In this document: positions 50,028-61,945 of the stretch, one piece after another | How positions within the stretch are numbered: the stretch's first letter is position 1 | How the letters are laid out: each line of letters starts with the position of its first letter | Source: Burhinus oedicnemus | Lineage: Eukaryota > Chordata > Aves > Charadriiformes > Burhinidae | Assembly (NCBI GenBank): GCA_008921705.1 | Contig: VFFE01007638.1 | Location: 2,661,789 to 2,725,788, forward strand | Reading direction: 5' to 3' | DNA: 64,000 nt | The notes under the pieces: generated by a model | Databases searched by the model: none | What the model was told of the DNA's origin: nothing | What the model saw: only the letters and a program-made list of their open reading frames with translations | Made by a program: the position numbers and the translations under genes

Positions 50028-52781
50028 GCAGTGGTGTTTCCCTGCTATTCCCTGCTATTTCAGGAGTAACAACCCCTTAGTAAAAGGACTGGAAGGCCTT
50101 TTTCACTGTGTTGAGCTTGAGCTGATAGACAGACAGACATTCACAAGGAGATGTGAATGAAGTTTGAGATGAGGCAGGGAAAAGCAAACTAAATAGGATA
50201 ATATCTGTGAATTATCAAGCTTGAAAGAGAAGCCGAGTGTAAGCTTCTGAATTCTCCTGCTTGAAGGTAAGATGAAGGTGGGCAAGCCAAAGAGGAATCC
50301 CTGAGAAACACTCATCAAAAGCTGAGGGTTCAGAAGGGCCCACCAAGGAATGTAATTGCTCAAGAAACTATGTGAACCCTGGAAGCCATCCAGGAGAACA
50401 AACAGAGAAAGAAGACAGTGGAGAACAAAGTTTGAAAGAGTACTTCTGGTCTGGACTGCATCAAGGATAAATGAGAATTAGGAAGGAAATGGAGCATTGC
50501 TTCTGTAATCTGGGTGAAAAAGGGTTTTGGTGAAAGTAGTATCTGTCAGGGCCCTGAGTACACTAATAGGTTTTAATGGCCCTGACCATCTTAACCTGGT
50601 CCAAGGCTTCAACTCTGGCCCAGACCATCCTATCCCCCTGTCTGTGGCCCAGAAGTTCCATGTAAGTTCATGCCTGGTGTCCAGACCTGCCATAAGCCAT
50701 GTTGTAGGTAGGTCAGTCTCCAGTCTTGTCTTCTGCTGTTCCTGACTGGATGTCCTACACAGCCTCAAGGCCTGACTTGTTACTTTGGTTTGACTGAAGA
50801 AGTGATATTCATCTCTTGCTCTCATTTGACTTTTAAATATAGCTAGAAATGAAATGATAATTCTTCATCCCTATTGCGGACTGGCATATGTATCCTGAAT
50901 CTTCATTGCTTCCGGTGCAGTCACAGAAACTGGACCAAGGTGTATTCAATTAAAAAAAAAAAAAAAAGGGAAAATAAAAATTAACTGACTGGTTTTGCCC
51001 AAAATGATTGAGATATTTAACCCATGATAAGTGTACAAAGCCATTGGGTTTTACTACATTTAATGTTCTACTGGGCTATGAGAAGAACATTTTTTTAGGT
51101 TTCACTAAAAATTTCTGAAACTCTTGAGTTCACATTCATTTGTTTTCTTTAAATTACTATGGCCTTACTATCATTTCTTTACAATGAACAGTGAGGTGCA
51201 GTTAACAAGACGCTGTTCATAAATATTAATAGACCTGCCTATGCTGTCAATGCCAAAACCATCTAGGATGGTATACTCCAGTGGAAAAAATCTTAACACT
51301 TTTCAGCAAGGATGTGTACTGATGTCTATTATTCAGTTGCTATAAATGCACTCTAAATGTAACCTGAAGTATTGACTAAATATAAAGTGACCTTACCAAG
51401 AGAAATGGCAGAAATACATCTGAGTTATGAAATTCTGCTTTGTAAATGTAAAAAATAAATAATTTGTAAGATAGGTTTCTAAGTTTGAAAAGTAATGACA
51501 GTTAGAAAAAGTATTTCTAACAATTTTTATTGAGAAATAATAGAAAAATATTGTCAACAACAGCTGTACACTTCGAGGCAAAGTCTAAGAACAAGAGCCC
51601 TGGAAGAGCAAATTTCCATTTCCTTATTATTTTGCCATGTTTATTACAATTTAATCTGAAATTATTTTTTCATTCTTATCCGGTAGGAGAATGGAATACT
51701 TCAGCTAACCTTTAATCCAAATTTTATAGTCACTAAAGAAAAGATACTTGCCAGATGCAAAACTTGAATTAGTATTATAGTTTTAAACACTGAATTTTAC
51801 ATCAGACAAAATTGATTGACTCCGATCACTCATTTTTCAAGTTAACATCACTACAACAAGATTTTTAAAGCTGGTACCTAATCCAGAAATCTATACTCGT
51901 GTGTGTCTCTGGAAGGTTTTCAAAACTGGTCGTACCTTGTGACCTATGACTTATTATGCAGGTAATCAAGGACCAGACCCAGGAGCAAAATTAAGTTATT
52001 TGATCATATGTATGTTTCTTGAGATCATCATCTGAACTCCTTCTTTAAACAGTGGAGACAGACAAATATCTAACACAGCTTGGTCCTTTCCTTAGAGGGA
52101 AATGAACCACCTTCTGGCCAAGTCTATCAGCTATAGAAGAAACATCTATACAGGTACACTTAAACAACCTGAATCTTATCTGTAAAGTTCTCAAGTAAAA
52201 TAAGGTTATTCTTCTGAGCTCAACTTCTAGTAGGACCTAGCTGAAGTTAAAAATTAATTTCACAGATTTATTAGAGTATTATGTTTTTCCTTTACAATAA
52301 GTAGTAGTATGGAAGTGTATAAAGCTAAAAGAGGTTGATTACTCAAACATGTAGAACTCAAATGCTAAATGCCCAAGTTACATATCCCACCAAAAGGCTT
52401 GCTATTGTCATCATCCATTCCAGCCAAACTCATATGTGAAGGAGAACCAGGGTGAAGGGAAGCTATGTTACTATTTTTCACAAGTGGTAATTTTAAATTT
52501 AAGGAAGATGTAAAGAATACTCTTGCCCTGATAGTTTAATCACAACTACAAAGAACCCCAGAGATCATATTGTGAATTCTAGAAGAACTAAGTGCTCAGA
52601 ATTTATGTTTTTTCAGCAGCACTGATGTTATAAATGTTCATAATAGTACAAGTGCAGATAAAAGGTACTCATGACTATGCACTGTTGAATAAGAAGGAAC
52701 CATCCCTGCATGGTTATCAATGCACAGGCAGGACATTGTGGCAGTTCTTTTTAGAGGCAGACATAGTTGTGTCGATGTTAT

Positions 52782-52811
52782 GCTCCTAAAACTGGTGCTC
52801 CTAAAACTAGT
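52782..52811. repeat. Two tandem 15-bp units
   Basis: GCTCCTAAAACTGGT is followed directly by GCTCCTAAAACTAGT, with one mismatch. Confidence 0.85.
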
Positions 52812-55800
52812 GCTCAGAGATTTACAGCTTCAATCCATATAGAAACTGAAGCTGGCTCAGAGCATACGGAGCTGACTGCTATGCCAAATACCCCACTGTA
52901 AATACTAACCCCGCACTCCACAAGCTATATTCTGTGTTTGTGAGATGCAAGTAAAGCTTAAGTTGTTGATTTTGACTAACGGAGCCATAAATTAGTTTAG
53001 GACCTTATAGGCTCCGTGTTCACCAGCCCAGATAAATAAACTGCCAACAGCCTGTTCGACAGGCAGTCCTTTAAACTGACTTTATTTTCAAGTAAGAAAA
53101 AAAACCATTAACCCTTGGCTGAGCCAGGAAAGAGCAAAGCCTGCTGCTCCTGGTAGTCCTTGTAAGTCTTATTTCACATGTTAGATTTCTCTGGGAAAAC
53201 CAGAGTGCAGCTAAGGGGCTACTTATGTCTTTCAGCTGGGAATAATTTTAGCTGATCCCTGGCACCTCAATGATTTTTTAAGCAAACAGCAAAAGCAGCT
53301 GCTTTTGTAGATCCTTACATACTATTGGTAAAGCTCCTCCATCCTCTTCATCACTGTTCACCTCTCCATGAAACAAAAGACTCTTCAACAGCCATAAGTC
53401 TTGTGATTTCATGAGATAAGACAGCAATTACTTGTGTAGTCCAGGAGCAGAGACAGGCTATAAATACAGCACTGCAGTCATTTTTATCATGGCAGTACTA
53501 GTCAGAATAAGCAGAGCAATCCCCAGCAGATGCTACTTGAGAGTTTCAACTGCCCAGGTGACAATGAGGCATTTTTTAAATGTTTCGTTGTGCTCTTAAG
53601 GAAGAAGCTCTTGGCTCAGACAAGAGTAACTTTCACCCTCAAATTCACCTTGTTTGAAAATACCCATGTGAAAAATTCTTTGGTAAAGTCTGCATTTTCA
53701 AGAATTAAAGCATTAAAAAATATACATGCAATATATCTGCATAGACAGCTTACCTTTGCCTGCTCTAAAGTGTTTTGCTACCCAATAAACACACTTAAGG
53801 CGGATATGATCACTCCATATCTACACGAGTCAATAGCAATAATTGGTTAATACAGAGGAGTTGCTGTCTTTTTAAATGGTGGAGAATGGGAACATTTCTT
53901 CCCTCAAAGATAGACTTTAAATTTTGGTTTTGGCACACCTAGATGGGTATGTAATGGGAGATTGGCAGAAGTCCTCTAGTGCAGCAAGTTTAAGGGCCAT
54001 TGCCACTGCACAGATTTTCCTCAAGTTGAGGTGATATCACCACATCAAGCTATTTTCACTTGAATAACTGAAATGAACCTGATGTGTTTTGCAATAGATC
54101 CCCAAACCAGTCAGCTTGCTGGTTCGCTGTGGCTGAATTTGGGCTGAACCACAACAAATAATGTTTTGATAATGATGTCAGTAGTGCTGAAGCAGTTCAA
54201 AGTACAAGGAGGTCGTGTAGGGACAGATGAAAAGAAGGAAAGGGGAGTAACAGTCTTGAAGCATCAGCTGAGAAGAATTGTTCTTCAAGCTCAGCAAATA
54301 TTTCAAGAGATCAGCCTAGCCTTAGCTCATTCCTGCTTTTAAGAATGATGAACTTCCAGGAAGCCCAAAGAGTCAATTCTCCAGCCAATACAGACCATAG
54401 AGCAGGCCAGTCTGTTGACTCCTAGAACCGTGGGACCAGGGTAATCTGACAGGACAGCTTTGACACGTCAAAGGTGGTTATATATTCTACTTTTTCCACG
54501 CTCCTCCAGTATTTTGTCAGTCTGGTGAGCCAGGTTATACGTCAAATTGATGTCATACTTAGCCCTGTAAATCACGATAAAATCAGATATACTGTCTGGA
54601 TCTGGGATCCAGTTCAGCTAGGTTATGTATTTCATCACAAGTGTTATTGAAGAAACTTACAGCAGCACTTGAATACCCAAGTGAAAATAAAAAGGATTTA
54701 GGAGTAACTTTCTGCAGGCACTTCTCAATAACTTCTTACACAGGCTGAGAGTGCTAATTCAGAAAAACAGTATTTGCCCCAGATGCTGGCCAAAAAGCTG
54801 TTATGATTAAAATCAGTCATGCTAGATTAGTTTAGAACAATAGTTTCAATACTATCTTAATTCTTCTGCTGTCTTTATGAATCATGTGTAACATATTGCA
54901 CAGGATTTCCTAGTGAGATAAAGAGCTATTTTAATGATCCACTCATCTAGTAGAACACGGAAACCTCTAATAAACACTCAAGAAGGCTCCTGGATCTCTT
55001 CAGCCTCAGTTTTAGTGAAGTCTTCTCTTTTGCTAACGGAACCCACCCTGCCTGCAACCCTCCGTCCTAACAGGCCATCCATCAGAGCAAGAATTGCCGT
55101 GGGTATTTCTTCTTTCCAGCTAGAATTCCTGTGCAGCAGGAGCAGTTGATTGACAAACATAGTATTTTCTGGCTGGTTTTGTTGCTCCCTTTCCCCTTCT
55201 CAAACATTTTATCAGGCCCACAGTCCTGATATATCTCCATCAAGCTATAATCACCCCAAAATTTTCTTTACCACATCTAGGCTACTCTCCAACTCTGGCA
55301 AATAAACTACCACAGACATTTATAATGGCCACAAGCAAGTGACAGCAACAACAACAACAAAACCCTAGTGAAACCCTTAATTAGTTCTGTGAGTCCAACC
55401 AAATTCCCTTCTTTCTTCTGAAAGAGCCTGAGCTTTTTCAGCCAGGGGAAGGTTCTTTTTACATAAACATTACAAAAATATGATTGTCAGACCGACCGTT
55501 AACAGCAGCAAAGTGGTATGTTTAGAAACATATTTTAACTATGCTAAGCATGCCTGGAGAGTTTATGCAGTGGCTCAGTTGTTTTGGAAATCCATAAGTC
55601 TCAGTATGTAATAAATAATACACAGCACAGTCATACCTAACTGTTCAAAATGCTCTTTTGCCATTGATATATGTTTAATAAGAGATGATAACCTCACCAA
55701 AGAAGTAATAAAAAAACCCCAAAACCCTAAATACATAATAAAAACTAAAAAGAAGTCTCATTTACAAATGTAACCACAAAGGCAGAGAGGTTTGAGTCTT

Positions 55801-55997
55801 GGACTTGTTCAACACCAATTCAATGTTAAAGAAACAGAATGGGAGTTTTTTGATTCTTCTTCTTCTGTCCTAATTCCAACACCACTTCATCCTAATTCTG
55901 AGACCACTTTTTCATCTTCCCCCCTTCAAATTTTATAATATTTGAAGTCATGGAAAGAAAACACACACTATTATTGGCATATATTATGACTGAATTT

Positions 55998-56046
55998 AAC
56001 CTGGAGTTATATGTCAAGTCAAGTAACCTGGAGTATATGTCAAGTC
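55998..56046. repeat. Two near-tandem 22-23-bp units
   Basis: Two copies of AACCTGGAGT(T)ATATGTCAAGTC are separated by AAGT and differ by one base insertion. Confidence 0.85.
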
Positions 56047-59000
56047 CCCCTTTAAAAAAAGAATGTAAGACTTGCACATAGTATGCTTCTTTTAAGACCA
56101 CTATTTCTGCATCAAAAAGTGTTAGGGACAGAGGAATTAGCTACGTTTTGCTAGCCACTCTGCACTAGCAACAAGCAATCAGCTGCTTGAAGTCTTAGAT
56201 AAAAATCAGGTCCTCCAAATTAACTGTTCAACATACTTAAACAGAGATCAGTAAATATAAGGAATAAATGGCAGCACTCCAGAAAAGGCAAGCTGCCAAA
56301 TAACAATCATAGCTAGGTTAAAAAGCATAAATGAAAAAGAGAGTCCTGGAGTGAACATAGTGGCAGGAAATGCAAGTATAAAGGCAGAAAACAAAAATTT
56401 CAAGAACCACTTCCCTTCAATGCACTGTATCTGAGCAACAGCAAATTAACTTTGCCTTGATTCTACCATCCCAAGACGCAGTCTTTGGCCTCCAAAGGGT
56501 CTAAGGATTTCTGCCAGCTCCCTGGGATATACAAATTGCCTTAAGGAAAGTGGAGGGGTAGCAAGGCCTTTGGAGGAGAAATGGTTGTTGCAATTAAAAG
56601 ATTTTCCCATGATGGGTCTGGGCTTAATGTGGGAACCCAAAGGGATCCCCCACCCATGGCCCTACAGAACCCATGTGTAATCTCATAGAAAAGCTCACAA
56701 AGCAGATCAGAAGGGAATTGTCATGGATAGAGGAATCTCTGGAAACAGCACACCCCAGGCCCCATATAGAATAACTATGCCGACAGCATCCTCAAGAAGA
56801 ATAAGGTTCACAGGCATTATTCTGACAACCAGGGCATTTTTCAGGTGACTTGGCTGAAGATCTAGCAAGGTGCCTAATTATTCCGATAAAGAGAAGGCAC
56901 AAACCTCAGTCCTGTTTCATATCAGCCAAACGATGGCTTATTCCCAAAGAAGAGTTAACGTGGTTCCTATCAATATTTCTGTGGTTTCTACTTAAATAAG
57001 AAGTTGTTTTTTTAGAAGCAAGGCATTGTGTTCCTACCCCTGTTCTTCTTTATTGTTCTTGGTGGCTTTTGAATAATTGTTCTCTTTGTAAAAAAATAAT
57101 TATTTGTCATAATAGGTGCTATATTCTGTAATTGAGAACACACACCCCAACAGAGAAAAGGAAAGGAAGCAAAGCAACTCTATTGTGTGAAAAAAAAAAA
57201 TTGTCTTAGTTCACAATACTATAAAATGTAGTCTTTCTCCCACCCCATAGTCAAGTAGGAAATAACAATGAATTACAAGTTTTCCTAAGATGAAACATCT
57301 GTTTTGTATATATAATCCATAAAAGGCTTCCAAATGCCCTTAAATGAGTCCTCAATCTTCTACAAATTTGAGTCCTCCATAAATCCTCTGTTTCTTAATC
57401 TATATGCAATCTTCTTACAATGGACTGATCTCAGTAAGAATTTCCATTCTTTTTAGGCTTGGGGCTGGAGGACGTAAAAGAAGGCAGGGAGAGAGGGGAA
57501 GTTGCAAAATAGAAAGAGAAGAAAATTAACTTGGGTTTATATGTTCTACATTATTTAATTTAAAAAAAAAAAAAAAGATTGGTACATGCATGATGACTTT
57601 TAATAAATTTATATGGCTTTCCCAAGAGATTCAACCATTGTCCTAGTATTTAATGCAAAAGTTTTCCTTCATGCTAGAAGATACTAACCAAAAAGACAAC
57701 CAGCCATGTTGGCTCATACCATCTGAAGCAACTAGCACTGGGTCTACTAAGCATGGATCTTGACCACTGTTTCTCCTAGTTTTGCAGCCTCACTCTGGCA
57801 TTGCACCTGGAGGAGTGATTTTATTCCATGTGAAGTAAATGCAAATTACTACCTTATTTAAATGGTGGAATTTCACACTAAATTGTCAAAAGGAAGGCAG
57901 CGTGGTATGAGAAAATATTTCAAGATCAGAATCTACTTAATTATTTATCTCAGAACTTTATATGCCTTCAAGCAGGTTCCTTTTTCCTCTCTGAATAAGG
58001 CTAAAAAAAAGTTATCATAAAAAGGGAAGAAATGTGTTATCAAATCTCCTGTTATTTGAATTAGACATTAATGAGTTTTCAGCTATTGACTTGTATTAGT
58101 GATTCCATGAGTGTCCTCACAAATACATTGCTAACCACAGGTTTTTAAAATGTGGAACACTGTTCAGATTGGGGGGAGGTGTTCACTCATGCACAGGTCT
58201 ACTTCCTACGGGCCTGTAATCAGAGTTTGGGTAATAAAGCATGGAGAATCTTTTGGGAAGAAAGGCAGTTAGTAAAGAAAAATCAAAAACGGCAAGAGTC
58301 TTTCAAGTGATGGCATTTGCTTACTAACAATATTAAAAAAAATTTTCACACAGCCCCATCATATTCTAAATCTCTTCTTTTGCCTACTAACCAAGTAAAC
58401 TGCATAATAGGCAGGTCTTTGGAGACTAGGAACAGGAATACATGCATCAAGCAGCAGAGCACTGACTTGAATCTCAGGCTTCATTTTCCACTTCATTTTT
58501 CAGCATTCCTGGCAGAAATGACTAATGGATACATGCTGGTGGATACCTCAGCTCTGTCCCTTCCAATACCTGAGGCACAGTTCAGAAAAAAATACTTGTA
58601 GATATTGGCAGTGTAGTATGGAAACAGCTTTCCCTAAGGCTGCATTCCTCACTAACAGAAGGCGTCTCTAGATACGTTGCTAGAGGGACGGCAATGTTTG
58701 CCTTTGTGGAAGATGCCTCTAATGAGAGCCAATTACGTCTTTCACAACAAGAAAAGAGAACCTCAGGTCTTTGCACTGTCTTTGCAGTTTTAGCTATCCA
58801 TTCAATCCCACCAGCCTGGCTATGAAATAATAGTAGCTAAAAACATTTCTGTTACAATAACCAGATGAAAATTTAAGAATTTGACCCTAGCTCCTGTACA
58901 TCATAACAAGCAGTGAGGAATACTATTGGCAGTGGAGGCATTTCTTAGATTTTCCTTCAGTACAATTACACAAGCAGTATAAAAATCATAGCCAGCACTT

Positions 59001-61429
59001 TGGAAAGCTCTTTGTTTCATTCATGAGAACATGCTGGTCAGTTTTCTCTAAATGTGTAGCACTTTCAAAAGCTGAATTTCTAGGACTGCTGTTTAAGCAG
59101 TATTTCTCTGCACAAACTTTGCTGTGATGACTGATTATCTCTATTCAGGGACTGCACAGCAAGAATGTTATGCAGCTTGCTTTCACCTTAGGTTTTTCAC
59201 CAAATGGTAAAGACCACATACCAAGAAATCCATGGGAAGGCCTTAGTGTCGGTGTGAATTGCCTTTCACATAGCAGTCTTGCATCTTGATGGAATATATG
59301 TGAAGTAATCACAATTTTTTCCAACTTTTTTAGACTCAGCATGGGTTAAAACCTTATAGTATTTGTGAATTTCAAAGTAAGCCTTGAAAAATGGGTAATG
59401 CATGCATTTTGGCGTCACACCCTACCCACTCCTTTCAGACACATACCTTTTTGTCTGGCTAGTTTTTGCACTCCACCCAAAAAGTCTACTATTGCTAAGA
59501 TCACAGAAATTACATGTCAGTAAGAGTATATTTCAACTTGACTGATCAGAAAATAGCGACAAATTTTGTGGGTCTGGCAAAAAAAATCACTTTGAATCAT
59601 TAAAAAGCAGCTTTATGAAAGCTTGTACAGAAAATCATTTTGGAGCATTCAAAATTTGCTGTTCACATCGGGGGGGGTTCAATAAACTGCAACTTTTTCA
59701 TTATCAAACCTTTCTGTGTAAAACTACGTTAAATCAAAACAATTTTTTTTCATTTTCACTCTTTAAACTAACAAAATGGAATAGTCTAGCATTTTGAAAG
59801 CTACATTTCTTCATTGAAAAGTTAACCAGTTCAAATGTATCTGATTAAAACACTCTAGAGAGTCTTTGGCTTGATTCTTTATAATGGCTGCATGCACCTT
59901 ATAAACCACTGAATTGTCAGTGGTAGAGATCCAAGAGTGAGAAGAAACTGCCTCTCTGTAAAGTTTATTGATTCAGGCTCGACACCAGCCTAACTATGAC
60001 TTTGAGTTCCGAGGCAATTTATACTTCTCTCTTCCAGAGCATGGCCTGAATTTGCTTGCCTTTGCCTACAAAACACCACGTAAATCCAATTTGGAGTGTC
60101 TTCTGCAGAACTCTGCAGCACTCTAGGAGGTTCCACTGATGCACTACTGGTCTCTCAAAACACGGGGTGGGGAATGGGATGAGAGATCTTAATGTAGGAA
60201 ATGAAATCTAGGGAAATGGGAAACATTCCATTAAGTTCACTTTGCACAACATCTCCCATATTAACGTCACTTCAGCTCTCCATCTCTTCCATGCAGACCC
60301 TTGAGCAGTGCATCAGGGTGACTGCCATTTGCCTCCCAGCACTTCAACGTAACCTGTTTTCCTGCCTTGCTTGATAATTTTTAATCTAGAAAAGCCCAAG
60401 TCCTGTGAAAGGCACCAAATGCTCTGCCCGCACCAGGGCTATGGAGCCTCTGGCTGCCCAGCAGCCTCTCGTTCACACGTCAGTAGCCAAGGCTGCCGTT
60501 CAACAAGCAGCCTGTGTAATGCTCCGAGGCTCTGCAGATCCCACTCACTCCGTTTCCTGGCAGGAAGGAGTGCCAGAAATAACGTTTCAGCTAGCAAAAA
60601 GGAATTTTCAACTCAAAGATTTACAAAATCCAAGTGCTTCAGGACGACTTGCTTTCTTGTCTGCCTCTTTGCAGATAATCGACTATCTATCTCTCTGATT
60701 CTTTTTCCCCAAAAGAAGTCATAGCCCATGTCATGTCCACTGGTGCAATGACATTCTTTTCAGCCATTTAATTTATTTAAGTCAATATATTATTTAATCA
60801 ACTTGCTCAGCTTGAATCAAAAAATCCTACAGAGCAACCTGGAAAATGGAATCAATCCTGTGCAAATTCAGATATTTTGTAATTTCTAATGCAATCCTCC
60901 TGCTCTTGGTCCACAAAATCTCTCTATTCCTCCCAGGCAATTCCAGGAACCACTGTGAGCTTTGGTCATGGGCAGCTGCAAGGAGTGCTGCAAAGGCAGA
61001 CATATTATTTCATCTGGCTTTTCACCCGACTAGCCAGGAGAAGTGGGCAGGCTGCCAGAGAAGGGATTTTTTTCTGCAAAAAAAGGGATCCTTGTGTCAT
61101 CTCTTGTGCTGCAACTTCACACTGGACACAGAGGGTTTAGGGAAATGTATCCTGGTATCTTTTTCCAAGAAGGAAAGAATAAAAATAGTGGTTTATGCGT
61201 CCTTTCCCTCACATCTATCTGTATGCTAAAGCCAGTTTTCAGTAATTCTGGGAATATTGGGAAAGTTCCAGATGGCTGAAAGGAAAAATTATGCCGTGGC
61301 AATATTTTAAAAGGATTAATGAGACCTGGGTCCACAATAAGGCTGTCAGAAGGACTGCAGTCAGTGATAAAATGAAACAGGAAAAGAGAGAGAACTTGAT
61401 TAATACAGCATTAAAGGAGAATAATGCAA

Positions 61430-61945
61430 TTAATGCCAATCACCCTGGATTTATGGAAAATAGACTATGTCAGAGAAAATTTCCTATCTTTTTTGATTAG
61501 GTTACAAATCTGACTCATAAAAGTAATTGTCATAATGTAATATACTTAGATTTCTGTAAGGCATTTTACTTAGTACCACATAATATTTTGATCAGGAAAC
61601 TCAAATGATGTAAAATCAATATAGCAGACATAACATTAAATGGATTAAGTGCTGGCTAACAGATAGGTTTCAAAATGTAATTGTAAACAGGGACTTACTA
61701 CTATATGGGAGTGTTGCTGATGGAGTCCTGCACACATTGTGTTTTGGACCTTTCAGGAACCTGGCAGAAAAAAAAAAAAAAGAAAACAACCAAAAATCAT
61801 TGCTGATCAAATTTGCAGATGTCACAAAGATTGGTGGACTGAGAAATAATGAAGAGGAAAGGTCAGAGACATGGAACAACCTGAATTTCCTAGTAAACTA
61901 GATGGAAGTAAAGGATATATACTCCAGTACAGCACAAATGTAATG
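61430..61945 (+). mobile_element. Fossil CR1-type LINE ORF2 (reverse transcriptase part)
   Basis: Translating in pieces gives HPGFMENRLCQ (61441 on), then after a stop YLDFCKAFYLVPHNIL (61543-61590), matching the conserved YLDFSKAFDTVPHNIL block of CR1/L3-type reverse transcriptases. A WLTDRFQ-like stretch follows. In another frame LIKFADVTKIGG (61803 on) matches the catalytic block LMKFADDTKLGG; the second catalytic Asp has become Val. Stops, frameshifts and a 14-A run at 61768-61781 mark it as long dead. In the family this enzyme copies the element's RNA at a nicked target site. The 3' untranslated part is not seen downstream. CR1 versus L3 subfamily is uncertain. Confidence 0.8.

Larger units (their letters stand above)
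50028..61429. other. Unannotated DNA, largely featureless
   Basis: About 11.4 kb with no recognised gene. It holds short tandem pairs at 52782-52811 and 55998-56046 and A-runs at 50952-50967 and 57562-57576 with no identifiable retroposed body. The part at 50110-50440 may be a very old repeat. Open frames reach 127 codons (60846-61229, +) and overlap others in different frames, without motifs. Confidence 0.5.

Noticed and set aside
50952..50967. Run of 16 A as a retroposed poly(A) tail
   Set aside because: No retroposed body, target-site duplication or poly(A) signal is recognisable upstream.
57690..57780. Possible old CR1-type 3' end ('agccatgttggctcatacca')
   Set aside because: Only about 25 bases look right and the rest does not follow the consensus order.
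60371..61279. Several overlapping open frames of 78 to 127 codons on the plus strand
   Set aside because: Different frames overlap each other with no recognisable motif. This is expected of locally stop-poor noncoding DNA.
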